Positions 7,904 through 15,542 of a stretch of 27,397 bases of DNA are shown here, one piece after another. The position numbers and the translations under genes were made by a program. The DNA is from Christiangramia sp. (GTDB lineage Bacteria; Bacteroidota; Bacteroidia; Flavobacteriales; Flavobacteriaceae), in NCBI GenBank assembly GCA_024635735.1, contig JAGXII010000089.1, positions 1-27,397 on the forward strand. The letters run 5' to 3'. The number at the start of each line of letters is the position of its first letter. Position 1 is the first letter of the stretch. The notes beneath the pieces were generated by a model. The model was not told the origin of the DNA and made no database searches. It worked only from the letters and a program-made list of their open reading frames with translations.

Positions 7904-8410
7904 TTATCCTTTAAAAAACTTTGCGTCTTTTCTTAGCTGTGCCATTTTAATAGCGGCTATGGCCGCTTCGGTACCTTTATTACCGTGTTTTCCACCACTT
8001 CTGGCGCGGGACTGCTCAATATTATTATCGGTAAGCACACAAAAAATCACCGGAATATCATTTTGAACATTCAAATCCTTGATACCCTGAGTGACACCTT
8101 CACAAACAAAATCAAAATGTTTGGTTTCTCCCTGGATAACACTTCCTACCGCAATCACTGCATCAAGCATGTCGAAGGTTTCCTGCATTTTCTTACATGC
8201 ATAGATCAACTCAAAACTACCCGGAACATTCCAGCGAACAATATTCTCTTTTAGAACACCATTCTCCATGAAGGCATCGAAAGCACCCTGAAAGAGTCCT
8301 TCGGTTATCTCATCGTTCCATTCTGAAACAACAATCCCAAACCGAAAGTCTTTCGCGTTTGGGATTGAATCTTTATTATATTCTGAAAGGTTGTTACCTT
8401 CTGTAGCCAT
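7904..8410 (-). CDS. ribH: 6,7-dimethyl-8-ribityllumazine synthase
   Basis: RibH condenses 5-amino-6-ribitylaminouracil with 3,4-dihydroxybutanone 4-phosphate to form the lumazine precursor of riboflavin, usually as a pentameric or 60-subunit particle. The motifs are clear: VSEWN with Trp31 stacking on the substrate ring, VPGSFEL (62-68), GSVIQGETKHFDFV with His98 as the catalytic residue and GET for phosphate binding, and RSGGKHGNKG (137-146), with Arg137 in the phosphate-contact position. Length 168 is normal for the family. The ATG lies two bases after the TAA of the upstream TPR gene, so the two are surely cotranscribed. No FMN riboswitch-like structure was evident upstream of the pair. 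The neighbouring 97-residue protein is not a second subunit by sequence. Confidence 0.97.
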   Translation of the reverse strand: MATEGNNLSEYNKDSIPNAKDFRFGIVVSEWNDEITEGLFQGAFDAFMENGVLKENIVRWNVPGSFELIYACKKMQETFDMLDAVIAVGSVIQGETKHFDFVCEGVTQGIKDLNVQNDIPVIFCVLTDNNIEQSRARSGGKHGNKGTEAAIAAIKMAQLRKDAKFFKG

Positions 8411-8412
8411 AA

Positions 8413-9186
8413 TTAATTTTTCATGGTGCCGGCCTGTCCTAAATAAACAGGAACTTTGTCAGCTTCCGGAGATTCAGGATATTCATCCTCTATCTTTGTA
8501 AGATATTCTTCCGCAGCGTCTGCCTTTCCTAATTGTATCGCGGTAATCGCAGCTTTCAAAAGGAATCTTGGCGTTGTAAAAGAATTAGACCTCATTTCTG
8601 CAGTCTTTTCATAATAACCAAGAGCCTCTTCTGGCTGCTCCAATTGTAAAAAAGCATCACCTATTCCACCGGTTGCAAGTGCTGCCATAATTTCATCATC
8701 ACTTCCAAAATCTTCCAGCTGCTCAATTGCCTGCTGATATTGCCCGGTTCTTAAATAAGCGAATCCTGCATTATAATGTGCAAGGTTTGCAGCATCTGTT
8801 CCACCGTAGTTATCGATGATATCCAAAAATCCGTATTTACCTTCTCCTCCATTAAGCGCTAAGTTATAAAGCGAATCACTTTGAGCTCCACTAGCTCTAA
8901 GAGCTGAAGCCATATAATCCTGAGCCTGCGCCATTTCATTGACAGCCTCGTTTTGCTTTGGTTCATGGATAAAACGGGTATACCCTAAATATCCTAAAAC
9001 AGCAACGATTGCAGCCCCTACAATAATATATATATACTTTTGATTATCGGCCACCCAGGTTTCGAATCTACCAGCCCCTTCATCTAACGTGTTAAATACT
9101 TCTGCGGTTGTAGAATCTTCCTCCGCAGTTTTTCTGCGTTCTTCCTTATTGGAAGGCTTGTGTCCTCTTTTCTTATAAGTTGCCAT
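8413..9186 (-). CDS. Membrane-anchored tetratricopeptide-repeat protein
   Basis: This 257-residue protein has a charged, Lys/Arg-rich N-terminus (about 1-25), a single hydrophobic segment near 51-69, and a helical repeat region. Repeat-like units appear at about 130-160 (AHYNAGFAYLRTGQYQQAIE), 165-200 (GDAFLQLEQPEEALGYYEKT) and 205-240 (AAEEYLTKIEDEYPESP). The layout, one N-terminal anchor followed by tetratricopeptide repeats facing the periplasm, resembles YfgM, an ancillary partner of the Sec translocon and chaperones in E. coli; that comparison is by architecture only. It is the first gene of a two-gene unit with ribH, which starts two bases after its stop. No catalytic motif is visible. 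The location next to ribH is common in flavobacteria and probably reflects retained gene order. Confidence 0.85.
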   Translation of the reverse strand: MATYKKRGHKPSNKEERRKTAEEDSTTAEVFNTLDEGAGRFETWVADNQKYIYIIVGAAIVAVLGYLGYTRFIHEPKQNEAVNEMAQAQDYMASALRASGAQSDSLYNLALNGGEGKYGFLDIIDNYGGTDAANLAHYNAGFAYLRTGQYQQAIEQLEDFGSDDEIMAALATGGIGDAFLQLEQPEEALGYYEKTAEMRSNSFTTPRFLLKAAITAIQLGKADAAEEYLTKIEDEYPESPEADKVPVYLGQAGTMKN

Positions 9187-9206
9187 AAATACTTTTTAAT
9201 GCCTCG

Positions 9207-9214
9207 CAAAAATA
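9207..9214 (-). promoter_or_regulatory. Bacteroidota-type -7 box for the TPR-ribH operon
   Basis: The minus strand reads TATTTTTG, an exact TAnnTTTG match, 20 bases before the ATG of the TPR gene. The upstream -33 region is T-rich but lacks a clear TTG. The stretch 9187-9333 is the divergent intergenic region shared with recF and is the longest gene-free piece of the window (147 bases). I could not assign a convincing recF promoter inside it. Confidence 0.5.
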
Positions 9215-9333
9215 TAATATTTTGTGAAAATTAAAAGGGAAAATATTTGTATTTTTTGAATAATTTAAAGTCCTTTTACAACTCAATTCCATTATATCCA
9301 TTATTATTTTTTATTGCTGAAACACAGCGGTTT

Positions 9334-10413
9334 ATGTATTTAAAAAATCTAAATCTTCTTAATTATAAGAATCTCAGTACTGCCGAATTTGAATTTGACG
9401 AAAAGATTAACTGTCTTGTAGGAAATAATGGAGTGGGAAAAACGAATGTTCTCGACAGTATTTATCATCTTTCCTTTGGAAAAAGCTATTTTAATCCTAT
9501 AACGTCTCAGAATATTAATCACGATTCCGATTTTTTTGTAATCGAGGGTGAGTTTATCAAAAATGAGAAATCTGAGAAGATCCTGGTAAGTGCTAAAAAA
9601 GGACAGAAAAAGATCATCAAGCGGAATAATAAGACGTATGAAAAGATAAGCGATCATATTGGATTTATACCCACTGTGATCATCTCACCAGCAGACAGAG
9701 ACCTTATTATTGAAGGCTCTGAAACAAGAAGAAAATTTATTGACGGAGTAATTTCGCAAAGCGACCATTCTTATCTTAATAAACTTCTGCAATACACCAA
9801 AACGGTTTCACAGCGAAACTCACTATTAAAATATTTTGCAGCTAACAATACTTTTGATCGTGACACTTTGGAGGTTTATAATCTCCAAATGAGCAGCCTG
9901 GGGCAGGACCTTTTTGAAAAACGAAAGAAGTTCTTAAAAGACTTCATACCTATTTTCAACAAAAGATATGCTGATATCACCAATAATAAAGAGGAAGTAG
10001 ATGTTATTTATAAGAGTCAGCTTTTCGAAAACAGTCTTTCCAGTCTTCTGAAAGAGAATCTTCAAAAAGACATAGCCCTTCAATACACCTCGGTAGGAAC
10101 TCATAAAGATGATCTTAGTTTTGAAATTGAAGGTCATCCAATCAAAAAATTTGGTTCCCAGGGCCAACAGAAATCATTTCTGGTAGCTCTTAAACTTGCG
10201 CAATTTGATTTTATAAAGCAGATTAGTAAAGTAAACCCCATACTTTTGCTGGATGATATCTTTGATAAACTGGATGAGAACCGTGTTGCACATATCGTCG
10301 CATTAGTAGCTACTGATGAGCTTGGACAGATATTTATAAGTGATACTCATGCCGAGCGCACCGAAGAAGTGGTAAAAAGCACTAATCAATCCTATAAAAT
10401 TTTTAAGCTTTGA
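9334..10413 (+). CDS. recF: DNA replication and repair protein RecF
   Basis: RecF is an SMC-like ATPase that helps load RecA at gaps through RecO and RecR. Counted from the ATG at 9334 it has 359 residues, the usual family length. Visible are Walker A GNNGVGKT (30-37), the ABC signature GSQGQQKS (274-281) and Walker B PILLLDDIFDKLDENR (302-317), followed by a D-loop/His region ISDTHAER. An in-frame TTG at 9247 would add 29 hydrophobic residues unlike any RecF; I reject it. The last bases overlap the TTG start of the small lipoprotein (TTGA). Together with the DciA-like gene two positions downstream this is a replication/repair grouping seen in many bacteria, although dnaA and dnaN are not here. 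Confidence 0.96.
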   Translation: MYLKNLNLLNYKNLSTAEFEFDEKINCLVGNNGVGKTNVLDSIYHLSFGKSYFNPITSQNINHDSDFFVIEGEFIKNEKSEKILVSAKKGQKKIIKRNNKTYEKISDHIGFIPTVIISPADRDLIIEGSETRRKFIDGVISQSDHSYLNKLLQYTKTVSQRNSLLKYFAANNTFDRDTLEVYNLQMSSLGQDLFEKRKKFLKDFIPIFNKRYADITNNKEEVDVIYKSQLFENSLSSLLKENLQKDIALQYTSVGTHKDDLSFEIEGHPIKKFGSQGQQKSFLVALKLAQFDFIKQISKVNPILLLDDIFDKLDENRVAHIVALVATDELGQIFISDTHAERTEEVVKSTNQSYKIFKL

Positions 10414-10847
10414 GAAAATTTCTAATCATAGGCTTTATTATTTTCCTCGCTGCCTGTAGTAATAATAATCCTCAGGAACAGTTGAAAAATGTTAATGGTT
10501 ATTGGGAAATCAAAAAAGTAGAAATCGAAAAAGATTCTGTGATTAGTTATGGAATTAGTCAGTATATCGATTATATTGAGATCAAAGATTCTACTGGTTT
10601 TCGAAAAAAACTTCAACCAAAATTTGAAGGCGGATATATAACCACCAATTCTTCAGAAGAAGTCAAGGCCGAAATAGAAGACAATACACTTTTTCTGCAT
10701 TATGCAACACCTTATGACGATTGGCGGGAAGAAGTTTTAAAAGCCAGTGAAGATGAACTGGTAGTAGTTAACCGTGATGGAAAAACATACTATTACCAAA
10801 GATATAAACCCCTCTTAACCGAAAACGATGAAAAGGAGAAAGAATGA
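10410..10847 (+). CDS. Small lipoprotein, possibly lipocalin-like
   Basis: The protein has a typical lipoprotein signal peptide (MRKFLIIGFIIFLAAC) with the lipobox LAAC and the modified Cys at position 16, so it should be anchored to an envelope membrane. The mature part of about 130 residues begins with VNGYWEIKKVEIEKD and has alternating beta-like segments ending in an acidic tail (ENDEKEKE). The G-x-W opening and strand pattern resemble lipocalin-like lipoproteins of Bacteroidota, but this is a weak call. The start is TTG at 10410, overlapping the recF stop as TTGA; no ATG is available that keeps the signal peptide. Its 3' end overlaps the DciA-like gene by 20 bases. An envelope lipoprotein between two DNA-maintenance genes probably reflects operon packing. 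Function unknown. Confidence 0.85.
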   Translation: MRKFLIIGFIIFLAACSNNNPQEQLKNVNGYWEIKKVEIEKDSVISYGISQYIDYIEIKDSTGFRKKLQPKFEGGYITTNSSEEVKAEIEDNTLFLHYATPYDDWREEVLKASEDELVVVNRDGKTYYYQRYKPLLTENDEKEKE

Positions 10848-11124
10848 AGAAATGAAACTCAGCGACCTGCTCAAGAGTTTTGTTGATGAAAATAAACTGG
10901 ATAAAGGCCTTAATCAGGTTAAAATCAAGGAAGTCTGGAATAACCAGATGGGACCTGCTATCGAAAAATACACCACCGGGATCAAGCTCAAAAATGATGT
11001 ATTATATATACAATTAAGTTCATCGGTACTCCGGGAAGAACTTAGTTATGGTAAGGAAAAGATCATCAGGATTATGAATGAAGAAATGGGAAAGGAGTTA
11101 ATCTCTAAACTTGTACTTAGATAA
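10828..11124 (+). CDS. DUF721/DciA-like protein
   Basis: This 98-residue protein belongs by its core (KEVWNNQMGPAIEKYTTGIK, then VLYIQLSSSVLREELSYGKE) to the DUF721 family. That family includes DciA, the replicative helicase loader or operator found in bacteria that lack DnaC/DnaI. The pattern is an N-terminal helix, W-x-x-x-x-G, a short beta hairpin with V-L-x-I, and a helix with L-R-x-E-L-x-x-x-K. The ATG at 10828 is preferred over the ATG at 10852 because homologues carry a short basic lead such as KRRKNEE; this choice overlaps the lipoprotein gene by 20 bases. Position downstream of recF supports a replication role. The gene ends before a strong stem-loop terminator. I leave the symbol blank because the helicase role in this lineage is inferred. 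Confidence 0.87.
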   Translation: MKRRKNEEMKLSDLLKSFVDENKLDKGLNQVKIKEVWNNQMGPAIEKYTTGIKLKNDVLYIQLSSSVLREELSYGKEKIIRIMNEEMGKELISKLVLR

Positions 11125-11131
11125 AGAAATA

Positions 11132-11165
11132 AAAAAACCGGAATGAAAATTCAGCCCGGTTTTTT
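11132..11165. terminator. Bidirectional stem-loop terminator between the recF unit and ndk
   Basis: The arm AAAAAACCGG (11132-11141) is the exact reverse complement of CCGGTTTTTT (11156-11165), with a 14-base loop. A-tract and T-tract flank a short GC core, so it can work on both strands. It sits between two convergent genes, 7 bases after the DUF721 stop and 24 bases beyond the ndk stop. Confidence 0.8.
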
Positions 11166-11189
11166 CTATATAACTAATTTCAAAAGTGC

Positions 11190-11609
11190 TTAGAACTTCT
11201 CTCTTCCAGAGAAATGGAAAGCTCCTTCAATTTGAGCATTTTCATCGCTATCACTTCCGTGTACAGCATTTTCGCCCACATTTTTAGCATATTTTTTTCT
11301 AATGGTTCCTTCGGCTGCATCTTCAGGATTTGTAGCTCCAATAAGAGTTCTAAAATCTTCCACTGCATTTTCTTTTTCAAGAATAGCTGCTACAATAGGA
11401 CCACGAGTCATAAACTCAACCAATTCTCCAAAGAAAGGACGCTCTTTATGAACCGCATAAAAAGTCTCTGCATCACTCTGAGTCATTTGAGTAAGCTTCA
11501 TCGCAACAATTCTAAATCCTGAAGCTGTAATTTGTTCTAGTATTGCACCAATATGCCCGCTTTCAACAGCGTCTGGCTTTATCATGGTGAATGTTCTATT
11601 TCCTGCCAT
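11190..11609 (-). CDS. ndk: Nucleoside diphosphate kinase
   Basis: Ndk transfers the gamma phosphate from nucleoside triphosphates to diphosphates through a phosphohistidine intermediate and balances the NTP and dNTP pools. The 139-residue protein starts with RTFTMIKPDAV (Lys11 contacts the phosphates) and contains RPFFGELVEFM, IGATNPEDAAEGTIRKKYA and the active-site motif NAVHGSDS with His117. Length and motif spacing are those of a standard bacterial Ndk. The gene is transcribed from a near-ideal Bacteroidota promoter 23-52 bases upstream and ends before a terminator shared with the convergent recF unit. It lies downstream of the phoD-like gene on the same strand, but its own promoter suggests independent expression. 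Nothing unusual is visible. Confidence 0.98.
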   Translation of the reverse strand: MAGNRTFTMIKPDAVESGHIGAILEQITASGFRIVAMKLTQMTQSDAETFYAVHKERPFFGELVEFMTRGPIVAAILEKENAVEDFRTLIGATNPEDAAEGTIRKKYAKNVGENAVHGSDSDENAQIEGAFHFSGREKF

Positions 11610-11631
11610 TGTCTGGTTTTTAAATTTGGTG

Positions 11632-11661
11632 CAAAAATAAATAATTCCTTTCCAAATACAA
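11632..11661 (-). promoter_or_regulatory. Complete Bacteroidota-type promoter for ndk
   Basis: On the minus strand TTG (11661-11659) is followed by exactly 19 bases and then TATTTTTG (11639-11632). This fits the Bacteroidota sigma-ABfr consensus of a TTG-type -33 element, 19-base spacing and TAnnTTTG. The ndk ATG is 22 bases downstream. It is the best promoter match in the window. Confidence 0.7.
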
Positions 11662-11680
11662 GTAGTTTAGGATTTTATGT

Positions 11681-12700
11681 TTATTTACTGAATTTCAGGG
11701 TGTAATCCTGAAAAAGTTCATTATTTTTTCCACGCATTTCCAGTTCCACCTCAGCATCAGAAAAATTGAACTTCAAAATCCCAAAACTCTTTTTCTTTAC
11801 TACCTCTCCCACTCTGTATGGATTGTATTCCCCGCTGAATTCTTCATACGTATGAGTAAGGCCACTAGAGGTAAAATCCATAAGCGGATAATTTAAACCG
11901 GCAATTTCTGCTTTTGAAAATTCTGAAATATGACGGTCTCCACTTAGTATGATTACATTTTTTGCTTTGGAAGAAACCAGAAGTTCTTTGAGCTTTTCCA
12001 CTTCTGAAGGGAAATTACCCCAGGTTTCAAATCCATGTTCGCCAGAAAGTACCTGAATACTGCTGAGAATTATATTATAATCTGCGTCATTATTAGTTAA
12101 TTCCTTCTTCAGCCATTTCCACTGAGCTTCTCCTAAAACCGTTCCCTCAGAAGGACCGTATTTTTTAGAAGGATCGGGGCTTTCCTTCAACAAACTTCTA
12201 AAATAACGTGTATCAAGTAATATAACTTTAATCTTTCTCCCGTGAGGCACAAAATTTTCTGAACTATACACCCCTTCCCTATCTCTTCTTGGACTATTGG
12301 CGGGGACATCAAAAAAGTCCAGAAATATTTGTTCACTTTCTTCCTTAAAGTGCCATTCCTTGCCGCCATCATTTAAACCATAATCGTGATCGTCCCAAGT
12401 GCCGAGAACTTTAACTGAATTCAGCAATTTTTGGTAACCTACATTTTCCTTTTGCTTTGCATAATCGGCTTTCATCTGGGCAGGAACATCGGTATCTGAA
12501 TAAATATTATCCCCTCCCCAAAGAAAGACATCCGGATCATTTTGAAGAATGGCATTCCACAATGGTTGGGGCTCATCCTGGCGGTTACAACTACCAAAGG
12601 CAATCGTAAAATCGGCAGCACCGTCCTGTTTGACATTAGAGGAACTTCCACAGGAAACAAAAATCCATAGAAGAATATAAATGCTGAAGTATTTTTTCAT
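11681..12700 (-). CDS. PhoD-like alkaline phosphatase, lipoprotein
   Basis: This 339-residue protein carries a lipoprotein signal (MKKYFSIYILLWIFVSC, Cys17), so it is exported and membrane-bound. The mature part has the PhoD metallophosphatase motifs: GSCNRQ (36-41), WGGDNIYSD (61-69), TWDDHDYGLND (101-111), LLDTRYFR and SGDRHISEF. PhoD-type enzymes hydrolyse phosphomonoesters or diesters using Fe and Ca; the substrate here cannot be told. The protein is shorter than classical PhoD and lacks a visible Tat signal, consistent with the lipoprotein branch found in Bacteroidota. It is divergent from nrnA and lies upstream of ndk on the same strand, with a 71-base gap that holds the ndk promoter. 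The minus-strand upstream sequence shows only a weak TAAATTTA box. Confidence 0.9.
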   Translation of the reverse strand: MKKYFSIYILLWIFVSCGSSSNVKQDGAADFTIAFGSCNRQDEPQPLWNAILQNDPDVFLWGGDNIYSDTDVPAQMKADYAKQKENVGYQKLLNSVKVLGTWDDHDYGLNDGGKEWHFKEESEQIFLDFFDVPANSPRRDREGVYSSENFVPHGRKIKVILLDTRYFRSLLKESPDPSKKYGPSEGTVLGEAQWKWLKKELTNNDADYNIILSSIQVLSGEHGFETWGNFPSEVEKLKELLVSSKAKNVIILSGDRHISEFSKAEIAGLNYPLMDFTSSGLTHTYEEFSGEYNPYRVGEVVKKKSFGILKFNFSDAEVELEMRGKNNELFQDYTLKFSK

Positions 12701-12761
12701 GATGTTGGTTTTTGAACCTTAAATTTAGGGCTTTCATTATTTCCTAAGTCTTATTAAATCG

Positions 12762-12769
12762 TATATTTA
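12762..12769 (+). promoter_or_regulatory. Possible -7 box for the nrnA-gldI operon
   Basis: TATATTTA matches the TAnnTTTG consensus except at the last base and lies 9 bases before the nrnA ATG. No TTG is seen at the expected distance upstream, so this is a weak call. If used, the mRNA would have almost no 5' leader. Confidence 0.3.
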
Positions 12770-12778
12770 GCCCCTACT

Positions 12779-13795
12779 ATGATTGATACGAGAATACTTG
12801 AAATCACGGCCGAGCTGGTCAATGCGAAAAATATTGTAATAGTTCCCCATAAAGGCCCTGATGGAGATGCCATAGGTTCTTCACTGGGACTCTTCCATTT
12901 TCTTAGAGATAAAGGACATAATGTACAGGTGATCGCTCCTAATGATTATCCCCATTTTCTTAAATGGCTTCCAGGCAATGAAGAAGTCATGATCTATGAG
13001 ACAGAAACGGAGAAAGCAGATGAATTAATTTCTAATGCGGAGATTATTTTTACGCTGGATTTCAATCATCTTTCCCGTTGCGGAGACATGCAGAATGCCG
13101 TTTCATCCTCCAAAGCGGTGTTTGTGATGATAGACCATCATCAGGAACCATCAGATTATGCAGATTATACCTATAGTGATTCCGAAATGAGCTCTACCTG
13201 TGAAATGGTCTATAAGTTCATTTGCAAGCTTCGTGCAGGAAATAAAATATCGCCTGAAATTGCCACCTGTCTTTACACAGGAATCATGACAGATACCGGT
13301 TCCTTCCGTTTTAGTTCTACTTCCAGCGATACACATCGTACGGTGGCAGATCTTATTGACAAAGGGGCTAAAAATTCAGAAATCCACAATAATATATTCG
13401 ACACCAATTCAGAAAATAAACTGCAGCTTTTAGGAACTGCTCTTCAGAATTTGAAAGTAAACCACGAGATAAGAACGGCATATATAAGTCTTTCTCAGGC
13501 AGAGCTGAATAAACACAATTTCAAAAAAGGAGATACCGAAGGTTTTGTAAATTATGGACTTTCGCTGGAAGGTATAATTTTCGCGGTGATCTTTATTGAA
13601 AAAGAAAATGAAGATATGGTGAAGATTTCTTTTCGCTCCAAGGGCGACTTTGATGTGAATAAATTTGCCCGGGAACATTTTAACGGAGGTGGTCATATTA
13701 ATGCTGCCGGCGGAAGAAGTGACGTTTCACTTAATGATACGATCGTTAAATTTAATAGAATTCTGCCCGAATACAAAGAACAACTTACGCGATGA
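12779..13795 (+). CDS. nrnA: Bifunctional oligoribonuclease/PAP phosphatase, DHH family
   Basis: NrnA degrades short RNA oligomers and dephosphorylates 3'-phosphoadenosine 5'-phosphate. The 338-residue protein has the DHH/DHHA1 arrangement: HKGPDGDAIGSSLG (His24, Asp28, Asp30), LDFNHLSRCG (Asp94), MIDHHQEP (Asp119-His120-His121), GIMTDTGSFRFSST (Asp172) and a C-terminal DHHA1 domain with FNGGGHINAAGG (301-312). All expected Mn-binding residues are present. The stop overlaps the gldI start as ATGA, so nrnA leads a three-gene unit with two lipoprotein prolyl isomerases. The same nrnA-gldI neighbourhood occurs in gliding flavobacteria as far as I recall. Paralogous DHH phosphodiesterases that act on cyclic dinucleotides carry extra sensor domains, which are absent here. 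Confidence 0.94.
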   Translation: MIDTRILEITAELVNAKNIVIVPHKGPDGDAIGSSLGLFHFLRDKGHNVQVIAPNDYPHFLKWLPGNEEVMIYETETEKADELISNAEIIFTLDFNHLSRCGDMQNAVSSSKAVFVMIDHHQEPSDYADYTYSDSEMSSTCEMVYKFICKLRAGNKISPEIATCLYTGIMTDTGSFRFSSTSSDTHRTVADLIDKGAKNSEIHNNIFDTNSENKLQLLGTALQNLKVNHEIRTAYISLSQAELNKHNFKKGDTEGFVNYGLSLEGIIFAVIFIEKENEDMVKISFRSKGDFDVNKFAREHFNGGGHINAAGGRSDVSLNDTIVKFNRILPEYKEQLTR

Positions 13796-14352
13796 AAATA
13801 AAGCCTGTATTTTTATTATTCCTCATTTTTGCGGCATGTAAATCGCCTGAAGCAAGATATCCGGTGACCCAGAGCAGCGGATCTTATATTGACGAATCTG
13901 TCGCACGAAATAAGAAACTGGTGGCAAAAGAAGAAGCCTATATAGAAGATATCATGGGAAAAAATCCGGATAATGATTATCTGTCTTCGGCCGATGGTTT
14001 CTGGTATTTTTATAATAAAAAGGTAAATGACAGCATAGATTCCAGAACACCTGAATTTGGTGATGTAGTGGTTTTCGATTACAGCATTTCCACCATGGAA
14101 GGAGAACCAATTTACGCTGAAGGGGAAAAACCTACCCGCGAATATGCCATTGACAGGGAAAAACTCTTCAGTGGATTGAGACAGGGATTAAAACTCATGA
14201 AAGAAGGAGAAACAGTGACTTTTCTATTTCCCTCTTATAAAGCCTTCGGATATTACGGAGATAAAGAAAAAATCGGTACCAATGTCCCGATTTCCGCAAA
14301 GGTAACTTTGCATGATATTAAAGAAGAATCGAATAACGAAACCCAAAATTAA
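13792..14352 (+). CDS. gldI: Gliding motility lipoprotein GldI, FKBP-type prolyl isomerase
   Basis: GldI is a lipoprotein needed for gliding in Flavobacterium johnsoniae, probably by helping fold envelope components. The 186-residue protein has a lipoprotein signal (KPVFLLFLIFAAC, Cys16), a linker, and an FKBP domain from about 85 to 176: GDVVVFDYSISTMEGEPIY, FSGLRQGLKLMKEGETVTFL, then SYKAFGYYGD and VPISAKVTLHDI. The residues matching the FKBP pocket are partly changed compared with human FKBP12, as is usual for GldI. Translation is coupled to nrnA (ATGA), and the next lipoprotein isomerase starts two bases after its stop. Presence of gldI alone does not prove gliding, because non-gliding relatives also keep it. 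The call rests on lipobox, FKBP core and context. Confidence 0.9.
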   Translation: MKIKPVFLLFLIFAACKSPEARYPVTQSSGSYIDESVARNKKLVAKEEAYIEDIMGKNPDNDYLSSADGFWYFYNKKVNDSIDSRTPEFGDVVVFDYSISTMEGEPIYAEGEKPTREYAIDREKLFSGLRQGLKLMKEGETVTFLFPSYKAFGYYGDKEKIGTNVPISAKVTLHDIKEESNNETQN

Positions 14353-14354
14353 GA

Positions 14355-15476
14355 ATGAAAACAAGAACTCTTTTTTTATTATTAGCGATTGTAACGTCGC
14401 TTTATTCCTGTAATGATGAATATCCAGATCTGGAAGACGGTATGTATGCCGAATTCAACACATCACTGGGACCCATCGTTGCAGAACTTTATTTTGATGA
14501 AACACCTATAACCGTTGCCAGTTTTGTTTCCCTGGCTGAAGGAACTTCAAAAATTGTAGATAGCGCATATAAAGACAAGAAATATTACGACGGTCTTATT
14601 TTCCACCGTATCATCGATGGTTTTGTAATCCAGGGAGGAGATCCAACTGGAACAGGAAGCGGTGGTCCCGGATATAAATTTCCCGATGAAATCAATGATA
14701 GTTTAAGTCATGATTCTAAAGGTATTCTTTCTATGGCCAATGCCGGTCCTGGAACCAATGGCAGTCAGTTTTTTATCACCCTTGCTCCGGTTAAACAATT
14801 AGATGGAAGACATACTGTTTTCGGCAAAGTAGTTAAAGGCCTGGATGTGGTAGACTCAATAGGAAAAGTAGAAACCGGTCCCGGAGATCGTCCCGTTGAA
14901 GATGTGACTATTAATGAGGTGAAAATTATCCGAAAAGGAAGTGCCGCTAAAAATTTCGATGCTTCTGAAGTTTTTGAAACTGAATTGAAAAAAATTGAAG
15001 AAGAGAAAGCAGAGAAGGAAAAAGAAATGGAGGCTGTAAGAGCTAAAGTTTCTTCCGAATTTGATGAACTTAAATCAAAAGCCGACTCTCTAGACAGTGG
15101 TCTTAAGATCTATTTCGTAGAAGAAGGTGATGGAGAAAAACCAAAGAATGGTCAGCAGGTAACTGTGAATTATGAAGGTTATTTTGCCGATGGAACGATC
15201 TTCGATACCAACAAGGAAGATCTTGCAAAAGAAATGGGTATTTTCAATGACAGAAGAAAAATGCAGGGTGGCTATGCACCTATGCCAACGCTTTATGGAC
15301 CGGATGCTCCTATGATCGCCGGCTTTAAACAGGCTTTACAGGAAATGAAGGTTGGTGATGAAGTAGTTGTTTGGATCCCCAGCGCTTTGGGATATGGACA
15401 AAGAGGTTATGGAAATGCTATTCCTCCAAATACAGATCTTATTTTTAAAATAAAAATGGTGGATATAGTAAATTAG
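14355..15476 (+). CDS. Cyclophilin-FKBP fusion lipoprotein (dual-family prolyl isomerase)
   Basis: This 373-residue lipoprotein (signal ending LYSC, Cys19) joins two unrelated prolyl isomerase domains. Residues about 29-192 are a cyclophilin: YDGLIFHRIIDGFVIQGGDP with the catalytic Arg85 and QGG (93-95), NGSQFFITLA (135-144) and GRHTVFGKV (151-159). Residues about 203-245 are a Glu/Lys-rich coiled coil. Residues about 250-373 are an FKBP: VTVNYEGYFADGTIFDTN (269-286), IAGFKQALQEMKVGDE (321-336) and IPSALGYGQRGYG (341-353), with NAIPPNTDLIFKI after it. Both active sites look complete. Dual-family immunophilins of this kind are known from a few protists and bacteria, including flavobacteria. 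It sits two bases after gldI and ends before a strong terminator, giving three isomerase domains on two neighbouring lipoproteins. Confidence 0.93.
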   Translation: MKTRTLFLLLAIVTSLYSCNDEYPDLEDGMYAEFNTSLGPIVAELYFDETPITVASFVSLAEGTSKIVDSAYKDKKYYDGLIFHRIIDGFVIQGGDPTGTGSGGPGYKFPDEINDSLSHDSKGILSMANAGPGTNGSQFFITLAPVKQLDGRHTVFGKVVKGLDVVDSIGKVETGPGDRPVEDVTINEVKIIRKGSAAKNFDASEVFETELKKIEEEKAEKEKEMEAVRAKVSSEFDELKSKADSLDSGLKIYFVEEGDGEKPKNGQQVTVNYEGYFADGTIFDTNKEDLAKEMGIFNDRRKMQGGYAPMPTLYGPDAPMIAGFKQALQEMKVGDEVVVWIPSALGYGQRGYGNAIPPNTDLIFKIKMVDIVN

Positions 15477-15491
15477 AATATCCTCTATTAT

Positions 15492-15525
15492 AAAAAAGCC
15501 CCGGAAGAAATTCCGGGGCTTTTTT
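15492..15525. terminator. Strong bidirectional terminator between the nrnA-gldI unit and pepD
   Basis: AAAAAAGCCCCGGAA (15492-15506) pairs perfectly with TTCCGGGGCTTTTTT (15511-15525) around a GAAA tetraloop. With flanking A and T tracts it can stop transcription from both sides of the convergent gene pair. Confidence 0.92.
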
Positions 15526-15542
15526 ATTTTTATACCTCTGGT

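Noticed and set aside
9247..9333. A TTG-started N-terminal extension of RecF by 29 residues
   Set aside because: The added residues are hydrophobic and unlike any RecF; the ATG at 9334 gives the normal 359-residue length and places Walker A at the usual position.
9187..9333. A riboswitch or origin-like region between the TPR gene and recF
   Set aside because: The stretch is AT-rich with one good promoter box on the minus strand, but I found no conserved aptamer-like stem set, DnaA-box cluster or repeat array.
11214..11522. A 102-codon plus-strand frame opposite ndk
   Set aside because: It is a shadow of the highly conserved ndk gene; no independent start signal or domain is seen.
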